The position numbers and the translations under genes were made by a program. A stretch of DNA of 64,000 nucleotides from Sedimentibacter sp. MB31-C6 (GTDB taxonomy: Bacteria; Bacillota; Clostridia; Tissierellales; Sedimentibacteraceae): NCBI RefSeq assembly GCF_035934735.1, contig NZ_CP142396.1, positions 2,666,001 to 2,730,000 of the forward strand. The letters run 5' to 3'. This document shows positions 8,259 to 16,440 of this stretch, one piece after another. The stretch's first letter is position 1. Every line of letters begins with the position of its first letter. Under the pieces are notes generated by a model. The model was given only the letters and a program-made list of their open reading frames with translations, had not been told where the DNA came from and did not search any database.

Positions 8259-8885
8259 CTTTGTGCCGAATAGTCTGTCTCCTGCGTCTCCTAGTCCTGG
8301 TACAATATAGCCTATGTCATTATATTTTTCATCTATAGAAGCAGTATAAATTTCTACATCTGGATGAGCTTTAGTTACAACATCTAATCCTTCAGGAGCA
8401 GCTACTAAATGTATTGACTTTATTTTTTTAGCTCCGTGTTTTTTAAGAAGACTTATAGCACCCATCATAGAACCGCCTGTTGAAAGCATTGGCTCAGTAA
8501 TGATTACTATTCTGTTTCCAATATCCTGTGGTAATTTGCAGTAATATTCTACTGGTTGTAAAGTTTCTTCGTTTCTGTATAAACCTATATGCCCTATTTT
8601 AGCATTTGGGATTAAGTCAAGCATACCATCTACCATTCCAAGACCTGCTCTTAGAACTGGTACGATAGCTATGTCTTCTCCAGCTAATACTTTTCCTTTG
8701 GTTTTAATAATAGGTGTTTCAATATCAATATCCCTAAGTGGAAGGTTTCTTGTTACTTCATAACACATTAACATTGCGATTTCCCTTACTAGTTCTCTAA
8801 AATCCTTAGAAGATGTGTTCTTATCTCTCAGCATTGTTAATTTGTGCTGAATCAATGGGTGTGATACTACTGTTACTTTATTCAT
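8256..8885 (-). CDS. upp: Uracil phosphoribosyltransferase
   Basis: A 209-residue enzyme that converts uracil and PRPP to UMP (pyrimidine salvage). The PRPP-binding loop reads [14 protein letters not shown], with Glu where DPMLATGGS is more usual. The uracil-binding C-terminus [13 protein letters not shown] is intact. The ribosome binding site AAAGGAG precedes the ATG. The gene is monocistronic and convergent with the TM2 gene. Its TAG stop is the first triplet of a repeat fragment, yet the protein ends exactly where the family normally ends. Confidence 0.97.
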   Translation of the reverse strand: MNKVTVVSHPLIQHKLTMLRDKNTSSKDFRELVREIAMLMCYEVTRNLPLRDIDIETPIIKTKGKVLAGEDIAIVPVLRAGLGMVDGMLDLIPNAKIGHIGLYRNEETLQPVEYYCKLPQDIGNRIVIITEPMLSTGGSMMGAISLLKKHGAKKIKSIHLVAAPEGLDVVTKAHPDVEIYTASIDEKYNDIGYIVPGLGDAGDRLFGTK

Positions 8886-9019
8886 TTAAAACTCCTTTAT
8901 GTAGAATAATATTTATTTATATAGTTTTGTTGTATAGATTGTAAACTTGTAATATAATTATTATATATATGAGTCTCTTTGTCAATAATATATTTTTAAT
9001 TAATATTAAGGGGTTATTT

Positions 9020-9388
9020 ATGATTATAGGAAACGGTGTTGATATAACAGAAGTTGATAGAATAAAAAAAAATCTTGATAATAAAAGATTCTTGTTTAAA
9101 ATATATTCAGAAAGTGAAATAACTTATTTAAAGAATAGAAAGTTTAATTCTCAAACTGCAGCAGGTATGTTTGCTGCTAAGGAAGCTGTTTCAAAATGTC
9201 TTGGTACTGGTTTTACTAATTTTGGGCCTAAAGATATAGAAATATTGAAGGATGATAAGGGTAAACCATATGTAAATCTAAGAAATAATGCTAGAGAAAG
9301 AGCAACCCAACTAGAATTAACTAATATCCAGTTGTCAATATCGCATACTAAGGATTATGCCATTGCTTTTTGCATTGTAGAAAAATAA
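9020..9388 (+). CDS. acpS: Holo-[acyl-carrier-protein] synthase
   Basis: A 122-residue phosphopantetheinyl transferase that activates ACP for fatty acid synthesis. The N-terminal GNGVDITEVDRI and the FAAKEAVSKCLGTG motif hold the Mg-binding acidic residues, and SISHTKDYAIAFCIV closes the fold. The ATG at 9020 is chosen over an upstream in-frame ATG at 8969 because AAGGGG (9008-9013) precedes it and the family starts here. The downstream order lipoprotein-endoAI-endoA matches the B. subtilis acpS-ydcC-(alr)-ndoAI-ndoA locus. Confidence 0.95.
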   Translation: MIIGNGVDITEVDRIKKNLDNKRFLFKIYSESEITYLKNRKFNSQTAAGMFAAKEAVSKCLGTGFTNFGPKDIEILKDDKGKPYVNLRNNARERATQLELTNIQLSISHTKDYAIAFCIVEK

Positions 9389-9487
9389 AACTATTATAAT
9401 TATGCCTATATATAAAAAGAAGTCATATATTGTTATATTTCAACATATATGTATTATATAACAATATCAGGGAGCAGGTTATATATA

Positions 9488-9994
9488 ATGGGCAAATATT
9501 CTATTCTGTTAGTTATAATTTTAATAATATCAACTTTATGTAGTTGTGCAAAAGTAGATGAACCTTTTATAATTCCTGTTAATTATACAGGGGTGGCCTT
9601 AATAAAGGTACATACAGATAAAAGTGAAAATACATATAAAACAAATATAATATGCAGGGATGGAAACTATAGCTTTTCATTTGATGATGGTTCCGTTAGT
9701 TGGAATGTTGCTATATTTAATGACAACAGATGTATACTAAATAATGAAAATTTTCCTGAAAGTAGTGTTACATTAGAAAACTTTAATTTATCCGATTTAA
9801 TAATTGCTGATTTTGATTTTAGCAAATTTAACAGTTCAATGGAGCCTATACCTGAAGAGTTAATCTATTGGGACGGTACCTACAAACATGTATTGAACTT
9901 TAGTAAAGAGAACTTGCTTCCAAAAACAATTTTAATTTATAAAAACGATAATTTGGTAAAAACTATTTTGTATGAAGAAATAATTATAGAATGA
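9488..9994 (+). CDS. Small lipoprotein at the YdcC position
   Basis: About 168 residues. A hydrophobic signal segment (roughly residues 4-20) ends in TLCSC, a plausible though imperfect lipobox, followed by a beta-rich soluble domain. It occupies the place of the LolA-fold lipoprotein YdcC/GerS-type gene between acpS and endoAI in Firmicutes, but it is only about half as long, so homology is uncertain. ATG 9488 is used because GGGAGCAGG lies about 10 bases upstream; the open frame extends to 9449 without a good initiation site. Confidence 0.65.
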   Translation: MGKYSILLVIILIISTLCSCAKVDEPFIIPVNYTGVALIKVHTDKSENTYKTNIICRDGNYSFSFDDGSVSWNVAIFNDNRCILNNENFPESSVTLENFNLSDLIIADFDFSKFNSSMEPIPEELIYWDGTYKHVLNFSKENLLPKTILIYKNDNLVKTILYEEIIIE

Positions 9995-10136
9995 ACATAT
10001 TGCACATCTAGACAAAAGTTACCATATATCTTTTGAATAGTATGTGGTAAAATTATATATAAATATGTTAAATTGACCGTCCTAGGGAGAATTGAATCTC
10101 TCTTAAATGAGTCTTAGTTTATGCGAGGTGTAAAAT

Positions 10137-10412
10137 TTGGCTGATAATAAGAAAATTTTAATTTCAATACCAGAAAATCTGTTAAAAGAATTGGATAATG
10201 CAGTGAAGACAGAATGTACTAATAGGAGTGACTTTATAAGGAAATCTATAAGGTTTTATTTAATTGAAAAAAGAAAACTAGAAATTAGAAATAAGATGAA
10301 AACAGGTTATTTAGAAATGAGCAGCATAAATAAAAGTATTACAGAGGAATACTCAGAAGGGGACTATGAGGATTTTTTAAGTTACGAAACAAAATTATTA
10401 GGAAGTGAATAG
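10137..10412 (+). CDS. EndoAI-type antitoxin, ribbon-helix-helix
   Basis: A 91-residue CopG/RHH-type protein. The N-terminal strand [18 protein letters not shown] and the helix [17 protein letters not shown] are the DNA-binding ribbon-helix-helix; the acidic C-terminus (about 60-91) would wrap the toxin. It starts at TTG 10137, with GAGGTG at 10125-10130. The stop is 1 base before the EndoA start, the arrangement of the B. subtilis ndoAI-ndoA pair. Autorepression by the complex is expected from the family. Confidence 0.88.
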   Translation: MADNKKILISIPENLLKELDNAVKTECTNRSDFIRKSIRFYLIEKRKLEIRNKMKTGYLEMSSINKSITEEYSEGDYEDFLSYETKLLGSE

Positions 10413-10413
10413 C

Positions 10414-10764
10414 TTGATTGTAAAAAGGGGAGATGTGTACTATGCCGATTTAAGTCCTGTAATTGGGTCAGAACAAGGGGGAGTTAGACCGGTCTTAGTA
10501 GTGCAAAATGATATCGGAAATAGATATAGTCCTACAGTTATCGTATCTGCAATAACTTCTCAAATTAACAAAGCAAAGCTACCTACTCATATAGAGATTA
10601 GTTCAGAGGACTTTAGCTTGCCTAAAGATTCAGTAGTTTTGCTAGAACAGATACGTACTATAGATAAAAAACGATTAAAAGAAAAAATTGGAAGATTCAG
10701 TAAGAACTTAATGGCTGAAGTAGATGATTGTCTTAAAATTAGCCTTGGGCTTATTGATTTTTGA
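10414..10764 (+). CDS. endoA: EndoA (MazF-type) mRNA interferase toxin
   Basis: A 116-residue type II toxin that in this family cleaves single-stranded RNA at a short sequence (UACAU in B. subtilis). It is very close to Endo[44 protein letters not shown] and [13 protein letters not shown]. The TTG at 10414 is preferred because it gives exactly the B. subtilis length and N-terminus and sits 5-9 bases after AGGAAGTGA. The GTG at 10405 overlaps the antitoxin and lies directly on the AGGAA. Confidence 0.95.
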   Translation: MIVKRGDVYYADLSPVIGSEQGGVRPVLVVQNDIGNRYSPTVIVSAITSQINKAKLPTHIEISSEDFSLPKDSVVLLEQIRTIDKKRLKEKIGRFSKNLMAEVDDCLKISLGLIDF

Positions 10765-10772
10765 AAACAAAT

Positions 10773-10828
10773 TTGTAGGGGACGCATTGTATGCGTCCCG
10801 TGGTTTGCATTCAATGCAAATCCTACAA
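10773..10828. repeat. Palindromic GTAGGGGACGCAT element, full-length
   Basis: Outer arms TTGTAGG (10773-10779) and CCTACAA (10822-10828) enclose two hairpins: GGGACGCAT/ATGCGTCCC (10779-10799) and TTTGCATT/AATGCAAA (10804-10820). Inverted ends and the absence of an ORF suggest a tiny non-autonomous mobile element. It lies between convergent endoA and folC, where it may serve as a two-way terminator. Confidence 0.75.
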
Positions 10829-10837
10829 TGTTAGGTG

Positions 10838-12154
10838 TTATAAGCAAGGTTTGTTAAACAAGTTTCGCATTAATAAAGTTCGTACTTCACCAATCATATA
10901 TAATGAGCCTACAAATGCAATTATCTCGTCTTTGTCAATATCATTTATAATGTTTAATATATCTTTATAATTCTGCACAGGGGATACATTAATATCAGAA
11001 TGTATTTTTATTAAATCAGCTAATTCAAAAGCGCTCATTGCCCTTGGATTATTAGGAGTTAAAGTATACATCTTCTTACTTAAAGGTAAAAGTAAAGGGA
11101 ATATATCATTTGGATTTTTATCTTTAAGCATTCCATAAAACAATATAATTTTCTTATCATTAAAATATTCTTTGATTGCTTTAGAAAAATATTCTATACC
11201 GTTATAATTATGACCACCATCCAAAATTATAACTGGATGATTACTTAATATTTCAAATCTTCCAGGAAATCTGCAGCTTGCAAATCCTTTTTGAATATTT
11301 TCACTAGTTATATCATAACCATTATTTTTTATAACTTCCAGAGCATTCAGTGCAGTTAAAGCATTGTATAATTGGTGTTCTCCTAATAAATTAATTTTCA
11401 ACTCTGGAATTTTAAAGGTGCTTGTTTTAAAATACTCAAACCATTGGCCAGTTAAATCTCCCTTAGTTTTTTTTATATCATCACTATTAACCTCATATAT
11501 ATTTGCATTCCTTTCTAATGCAACTTTTTTTAGCACATTAATAATATTTTTCTCTTGGGGGTATATTACAACGTTAGAATTATCTTTTATTATACCAGAT
11601 TTTTCAAAGGCAATTTCTTCAAGGGTATTTCCTAAGTATTGCATATGGTCAAAACCAATAGAAGTAATAATTGAAACTAATGTATTCCTTACGACATTAG
11701 TTGCATCAAACCTTCCTCCTAATCCTACTTCTAAAATTAGAAAATCAATTTTCTGTTCTTCAAAATATTTAAAGCCAATAGCGGTAACAACTTCAAATTC
11801 AGTAGGATGGTTATAGCCTTCTGATATCATTATATCTATTTTTTCTTTTACTAATGTAGTAATTTTAGCTAGAGACTCTTTGTTAATGTGTTTTTTATTG
11901 ATTTGAATTCTTTCAGTAAATTCTTCAAGGTAAGGACTAATGAAAAGCCCAGTTTTATATCCAGCTTCCATTAGCACATCATGCAACATATTGCTTGTAG
12001 AACCCTTTCCATTCGTTCCAGCCACGTGTATTATTTTATAACTATTTTGTGGATTCCCTAAAAGCTCTGTAAGTTTTGTAATATTGTTTAAACCTAACTT
12101 CGATCCGAATTTATATGTTGAGTGTATAAAATCTATCGCTTCTTTGTAATTCAT
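10838..12154 (-). CDS. folC: Folylpolyglutamate synthase / dihydrofolate synthase
   Basis: A 438-residue Mur-ligase-family enzyme that adds glutamates to folates. The P-loop HVAGTNGKGSTSNML is near residue 45, and VGLGGRFDATN and the FEKSGIIK lysine region are present, as is the typical ILDGGHNYNG in the C-terminal half. ATG 12154 has GTGAGGT upstream. The gene is alone on the minus strand, divergent from the substrate-binding protein gene. Confidence 0.95.
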   Translation of the reverse strand: MNYKEAIDFIHSTYKFGSKLGLNNITKLTELLGNPQNSYKIIHVAGTNGKGSTSNMLHDVLMEAGYKTGLFISPYLEEFTERIQINKKHINKESLAKITTLVKEKIDIMISEGYNHPTEFEVVTAIGFKYFEEQKIDFLILEVGLGGRFDATNVVRNTLVSIITSIGFDHMQYLGNTLEEIAFEKSGIIKDNSNVVIYPQEKNIINVLKKVALERNANIYEVNSDDIKKTKGDLTGQWFEYFKTSTFKIPELKINLLGEHQLYNALTALNALEVIKNNGYDITSENIQKGFASCRFPGRFEILSNHPVIILDGGHNYNGIEYFSKAIKEYFNDKKIILFYGMLKDKNPNDIFPLLLPLSKKMYTLTPNNPRAMSAFELADLIKIHSDINVSPVQNYKDILNIINDIDKDEIIAFVGSLYMIGEVRTLLMRNLFNKPCL

Positions 12155-12249
12155 AATTTACCTCACATTTTATTATTGATTATTTAATATTAGTATAATT
12201 GTAAATAAATTTCAATTGTTTTTAAATATTTTTAGGTATAAAGAAAAAG

Positions 12250-12278
12250 TTGTAAAATAAAAAGTATTATGATAAAAT
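12250..12278 (+). promoter_or_regulatory. Candidate sigma-A promoter of the BtuFCD-like operon
   Basis: TTGTAA at 12250-12255 and TAAAAT at 12273-12278 are 17 bases apart and 45 bases before the ORF. No cobalamin riboswitch or clear operator was recognised in the 169-base intergenic region. Confidence 0.5.
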
Positions 12279-12323
12279 CTTTATAGAAAAGGATATTAGA
12301 AATATTGCATTCTAGGAGGATAC

Positions 12324-13256
12324 ATGACAAAAAAATTATTATACATATTAATAGTATTAATAATGATATTTTTTTTAGGCTCTTGTCAAAATAAAGAGGA
12401 ACCTGAAGATGTTGAACATGAAGTTTCTGAAAAAAGTGAAATATACCCATTAAGAATAATAGATGACTATGGTGTTGAAATTAATATTGAATCAACGCCT
12501 AAAAAGATAGCATCAGGCGCCCCGTCTACTACTGAAATTATATATGCTTTAGATAAAGAAGAATTGTTAGTAGGAGTAACATCTTATTGTAATTATCCTA
12601 GTGAAGTGTCTGAGAAAGAAATTATAGGCGATTATAATGGACCAAATATTGAAAAGTTAATTGAGTATGGAGTAGAACTTTATATAACAGATTGGATAGA
12701 TGAAGAAATTAGAGGACAATTAAATGCTGCAGGCATAAAAACAGTTGTTATATATCCATCAACTTATGAAGCCATTTATGAAAGAATTGAGTTGTTAGGT
12801 AGTATACTGGACTCAAAAGATAAAGCTGATGAGTTAGTAGCAAATATAAAGGATAAGACAGCAGAAATCCTTGAAAAGGTAAAGGGAGAAGAAGGTAAAA
12901 GGGTATTTTTTGAAAATTGGCATGACCCTTTAGGGACAGTAGGACAAGGAAGTTTTATTGATGAAATGATTACAATGAGTGGTGGAGAAAATATTTCAGG
13001 AGATATGCAATCAAGTTATGGAGAGTTCAGCTCAGAACTGCTTATAGAAAGAAATCCAGAAGTATATTTAACTACAGATGATGGCTTTAAAACAATTGAT
13101 GATATTAAAGAAAGACCAGGATATAACGAAATAGAAGCAATAAAGAATGATAGAATTTATTTTCTTGATCCTGATATAACATCAAGACCAGGTCCAAGAA
13201 TTGTAATTGCTTTAGAAAGCATAGCAAAGGCAATATATCCTGATAAATTCGATTAA
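12324..13256 (+). CDS. ABC transporter substrate-binding lipoprotein, BtuF/FepB class
   Basis: A 310-residue class III binding protein for vitamin B12, heme or a siderophore. A lipoprotein signal ends in FFLGSC with the lipidated Cys21. The mature part begins with PLRIIDDYGVEINIESTPKK and has the family motif TTEIIYALDKEELLVGVTSY. Two lobes joined by a long helix are expected around residues 165-190. It is first in an operon with permease and ATPase genes. The substrate cannot be decided from sequence. Confidence 0.88.
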   Translation: MTKKLLYILIVLIMIFFLGSCQNKEEPEDVEHEVSEKSEIYPLRIIDDYGVEINIESTPKKIASGAPSTTEIIYALDKEELLVGVTSYCNYPSEVSEKEIIGDYNGPNIEKLIEYGVELYITDWIDEEIRGQLNAAGIKTVVIYPSTYEAIYERIELLGSILDSKDKADELVANIKDKTAEILEKVKGEEGKRVFFENWHDPLGTVGQGSFIDEMITMSGGENISGDMQSSYGEFSSELLIERNPEVYLTTDDGFKTIDDIKERPGYNEIEAIKNDRIYFLDPDITSRPGPRIVIALESIAKAIYPDKFD

Positions 13257-13266
13257 CAAATATTGT

Positions 13267-13293
13267 AAAGCACAGGAAACTGTGCTTTCTTTT
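13267..13293 (+). terminator. Intra-operon hairpin between binding protein and permease
   Basis: AAAGCACAG (13267-13275) pairs with CTGTGCTTT (13280-13288) around a GAAA loop and is followed by CTTTT. It probably reduces read-through, so that the binding protein is made in excess over the permease, as is common in such operons. Confidence 0.7.
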
Positions 13294-13308
13294 AGGATAG
13301 GGAGTAAA

Positions 13309-14334
13309 ATGAAAAATAAAAAAATAATTTATATTATTGCAATTATAATTTTATTTATTATACTTATAATCTGTAGCTGTGTTGGAGCTGCAAATATATC
13401 ATTTTTTGATGCGATTAAGATAATTTTTAAAAGAATTCCATTTTCAAATGTAGATTCATCTTCTATACCAGTTTCTTCTGATACAATTATTTGGCAAATT
13501 AGATTTCCAAGAGTATTAGTTGGAGCGTTAGTTGGAGGAGCATTATCTGTGTCAGGGGCAACCTACCAAGGTCTTTTGAAAAACCCAATGGCTGATCCAT
13601 ATGTAATAGGCGTATCATCAGGGGCTGCTCTAGGAGCTTCTATTGGTATTGTTAGTAAAATATCTTTTAACTTATTAGGCTTATCTTTCACTTCAATAAT
13701 GGCTTTTATTTGTGCCATAGGAGTAGTGTTAACTGTTTATAATATTGCAAAAGTAGGGAAAAAGGTACCTATGACTACGTTGCTTTTAAGTGGTATAGCA
13801 ATTGGCCAATTTTTGACTGCAATTACTTCTCTTGTAATGATTTTCTCAGAGAATGATATGCAACGAATTATGCTTTGGACTATGGGTTCTCTGTCAGGAA
13901 AAGGATGGGAGCAATTTAATACTGTTGCTATTTATATAATAATCGGAGCATTTATAATATATTATTATGCAAAGGACTTAAATTTATTTCTCTTAGGAGA
14001 GGATACGGCAAATAATTTAGGAGTCGATGTAGAAAGGACAAAGGGAATCTTACTTATAGTAAGTGCTATAATTACAGCATTGGCAGTATCAGTATCTGGT
14101 ATTATAGGGTTTGTTGGATTAATAGTACCTCATATAATAAGAATTATATTAGGACCTAATCATAAAACTTTAATACCAATGTCCTTTATAGCAGGTGCTA
14201 TTCTTATGGTAATATGTGACACTATAGCAAGAAGTTTGATGCCTCAAGAAATTCCTGTAGGCATTATAACAGCAATTTTTGGCGGACCCTTTTTCATATA
14301 TTTACTAAGAAAAAATAAGAAAGAATATGTGTAG
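13309..14334 (+). CDS. FecCD-family ABC transporter permease
   Basis: A 341-residue inner-membrane permease with about ten membrane helices. Family motifs include RFPRVLVGALVGGALSVSGA, TYQGLLKNPMADPYVIGVSSG and IGFVGLIVPHIIR. ATG 13309 is preferred over 13282 because GGGAG lies 5 bases upstream and the hairpin at 13267-13293 precedes it. It partners with the ATPase encoded 12 bases downstream. Confidence 0.93.
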   Translation: MKNKKIIYIIAIIILFIILIICSCVGAANISFFDAIKIIFKRIPFSNVDSSSIPVSSDTIIWQIRFPRVLVGALVGGALSVSGATYQGLLKNPMADPYVIGVSSGAALGASIGIVSKISFNLLGLSFTSIMAFICAIGVVLTVYNIAKVGKKVPMTTLLLSGIAIGQFLTAITSLVMIFSENDMQRIMLWTMGSLSGKGWEQFNTVAIYIIIGAFIIYYYAKDLNLFLLGEDTANNLGVDVERTKGILLIVSAIITALAVSVSGIIGFVGLIVPHIIRIILGPNHKTLIPMSFIAGAILMVICDTIARSLMPQEIPVGIITAIFGGPFFIYLLRKNKKEYV

Positions 14335-14346
14335 AAGAGGATGGCT

Positions 14347-15588
14347 ATGAATTACAATATAATTGAAATAAAGAATATGAAAATTAAATACGGGGATTAT
14401 GAAGTTATAAGAGATATAAGTTTTAATATTAAAAAGGGAGAATTTGTAAGTTTAATAGGTCCTAATGGTGCTGGTAAGTCAACGGTATTAAAAGGAATTA
14501 ATAAAAATATTGATTTAAGTAGCGGCGAGATTTTCCTTAAAGGTATTAGCTTAAAGGATATTACCTTTAAGGAAAAAGCAAAAATAATTGGGTTTGTGCC
14601 TCAGGAATTTAATATTTCCTTTGACTTTACAGTCTTTGATATTGTTAGTATGGGAAGAAATCCATATCACAAGCGTTTTGGGAAAGTAAATTATAAAGAG
14701 CATTTAATTGTTGAAGATGCTTTGAAAAAAACAAACACATTTATATATAAAGATAAGAATTTTAATAATTTAAGTGGCGGTGAAAAGCAAAGGGTTATAA
14801 TGGCAAGAGCATTAGCTCAGGAACCTGAAATTTTGATATTAGATGAAGCAACCTCTAACTTGGATTTGCATCATCAACTGGATATTTTAGAATTAGTTCA
14901 TTGGCTTAATAGAGAAGAAGGTATAACTGTTATATCGGTGATGCATGATTTAAATTTAGCTGCTCGATTTAGTGATAGATTGATTTTAATAGACGGTGGT
15001 CAAATTATAAAAGAAGGTACCCCTGATGAGGTTCTTCAGGAAGATGTTATGAACAATGTTTATGATATGGAAATAGTTATTCGTAACAATAAGCTATTAT
15101 CTTCAAAGGAAATTGTACCACTTAGAGTACGAAGGGCTAAAGAGGATAAGAAAATATTTGTTCATGTAATTTGTGGTGGAGGAACAGGTGAATATATCAT
15201 CCAAAAATTGTATTCAGAGAGATATAAAATAAGTGCAGGCATCCTTAATGAAGGAGACTCTGATTTAGAACTATGTAGGAATTTAAATATAAGTTTTGTT
15301 AAGGAAAATCCATTCTCTGTCTTTTCAGACGAAAGTAAAATTAAAATGATGGAATATATAAATCAATCAGATGTAATTATAATAACGGATGTTGCAATAG
15401 GCTGGGGAAATTTTGATAATATAAAATTGATAGAAAATATTAAAAATAAGCGTATTATTATACTTCACAGTACTAACAGGGATTTTGTTAAGGGTGAATA
15501 TGAAAAAATCATTGATAAATTTAAAAAATATGATAATGTATCATATGTAATGAATTTGAAGGAATTATTTGAAAGGATAGATAAATGA
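14347..15588 (+). CDS. BtuD/FecE-type ABC ATPase with extra C-terminal domain
   Basis: A 413-residue ATPase. Residues 1-255 are a normal FecE/BtuD domain: Walker A GPNGAGKST at 38-46, LSGGE at 142-146, Walker B Glu167 in LILDEATSNLD, switch His200. Residues about 268-413 form a second domain not needed for an ABC motor, starting FVHVICGGGTGEYII (a glycine-rich loop after a strand, Rossmann-like) and containing DVIIITDVAIGWGN. It could sense a nucleotide or the cargo. ATG 14347 is chosen (AGAAGAGG ends 6 bases before); ATG 14341 directly abuts the Shine-Dalgarno sequence. Confidence 0.88.
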   Translation: MNYNIIEIKNMKIKYGDYEVIRDISFNIKKGEFVSLIGPNGAGKSTVLKGINKNIDLSSGEIFLKGISLKDITFKEKAKIIGFVPQEFNISFDFTVFDIVSMGRNPYHKRFGKVNYKEHLIVEDALKKTNTFIYKDKNFNNLSGGEKQRVIMARALAQEPEILILDEATSNLDLHHQLDILELVHWLNREEGITVISVMHDLNLAARFSDRLILIDGGQIIKEGTPDEVLQEDVMNNVYDMEIVIRNNKLLSSKEIVPLRVRRAKEDKKIFVHVICGGGTGEYIIQKLYSERYKISAGILNEGDSDLELCRNLNISFVKENPFSVFSDESKIKMMEYINQSDVIIITDVAIGWGNFDNIKLIENIKNKRIIILHSTNRDFVKGEYEKIIDKFKKYDNVSYVMNLKELFERIDK

Positions 15589-16391
15589 AAAGTTATTACA
15601 AAATAAGTGAAATTTCAATCCTATACAATATCGGAAAGGATTCTTTGAGATACTACGAGGAAATTGGAATTTTAAGTCCTGAACGAGATAATAATGGATA
15701 TAGACTATATAGCATACAAGATATATGGAAACTAAATGTTATTAAAGATTTGAGAAATTTAAATTTTCCTATGGACGTTATTAAGGATTATTTAGAGAAT
15801 AAGACCTTAGAGAATACTTTAGATATATTAAATGAAGAAATAGTATTAATTAATAAAAAACTAGAACAATTAAATGTTCAAAAAGATGCTATAAGAGATA
15901 GAATAAAGTCTATTGTGGAAGATGCGGCTGTTGAAAATTTAGAAGAAATAGAAATAAAAGAAATAGACGAGAGAAAAGTTATTGTACTTAATGATACTTT
16001 TACTAGAGATGAAGAGGCTGACTTCTTGATTAAGAAACTTCACAGAAAACACGAAGATAAACTTTATTTATTAGGCAATAATTATGTTGGAATAACAATG
16101 AATTTAGATAAAATAAAAGAGCAAAATTACCATTCATATACTTCGGTTTTTTTTGTACTTGATAAAGATGATAAAGATTATGATAGAGTTATTCCAGGTG
16201 GAAAGTATATAACTTTATCTTATAAAGGCAGTTATGAAAAAACAAAAAAATTCTTACCTATGATGATGGAGTTTGCTAAAAAAAATAACTTAATGATTAA
16301 GTCGGATCCAATAGAATTATATAAAATAGATATTCATGAAACAAGTATAGTAAAGGAATTTTTAACAGAACTTCAAATGCAAGTAGAATAA
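15585..16391 (+). CDS. MerR-family regulator with GyrI-like effector domain
   Basis: A 268-residue protein. The N-terminal 70 residues are a MerR winged helix (YKISEISILYNIGKDSLRYY, GYRLYSIQDIWKLN), followed by a coiled coil (about 75-110) and a C-terminal GyrI-like/BmrR-type ligand domain (about 120-268). The ATGA overlap with the transporter ATPase places it in the same operon, so it may sense a transported compound or a drug. The target promoter is not identifiable from the window. Confidence 0.85.
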   Translation: MKSYYKISEISILYNIGKDSLRYYEEIGILSPERDNNGYRLYSIQDIWKLNVIKDLRNLNFPMDVIKDYLENKTLENTLDILNEEIVLINKKLEQLNVQKDAIRDRIKSIVEDAAVENLEEIEIKEIDERKVIVLNDTFTRDEEADFLIKKLHRKHEDKLYLLGNNYVGITMNLDKIKEQNYHSYTSVFFVLDKDDKDYDRVIPGGKYITLSYKGSYEKTKKFLPMMMEFAKKNNLMIKSDPIELYKIDIHETSIVKEFLTELQMQVE

Positions 16392-16440
16392 TTAATTTTT
16401 TAGGAGAAGATTAGATTTTGTATACAGAAAGGGAGTACAT

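Noticed and set aside
12155-12323. Cobalamin riboswitch before the BtuF-like gene
   Set aside because: The gap is 169 bases and no B12-box-like sequence was seen.
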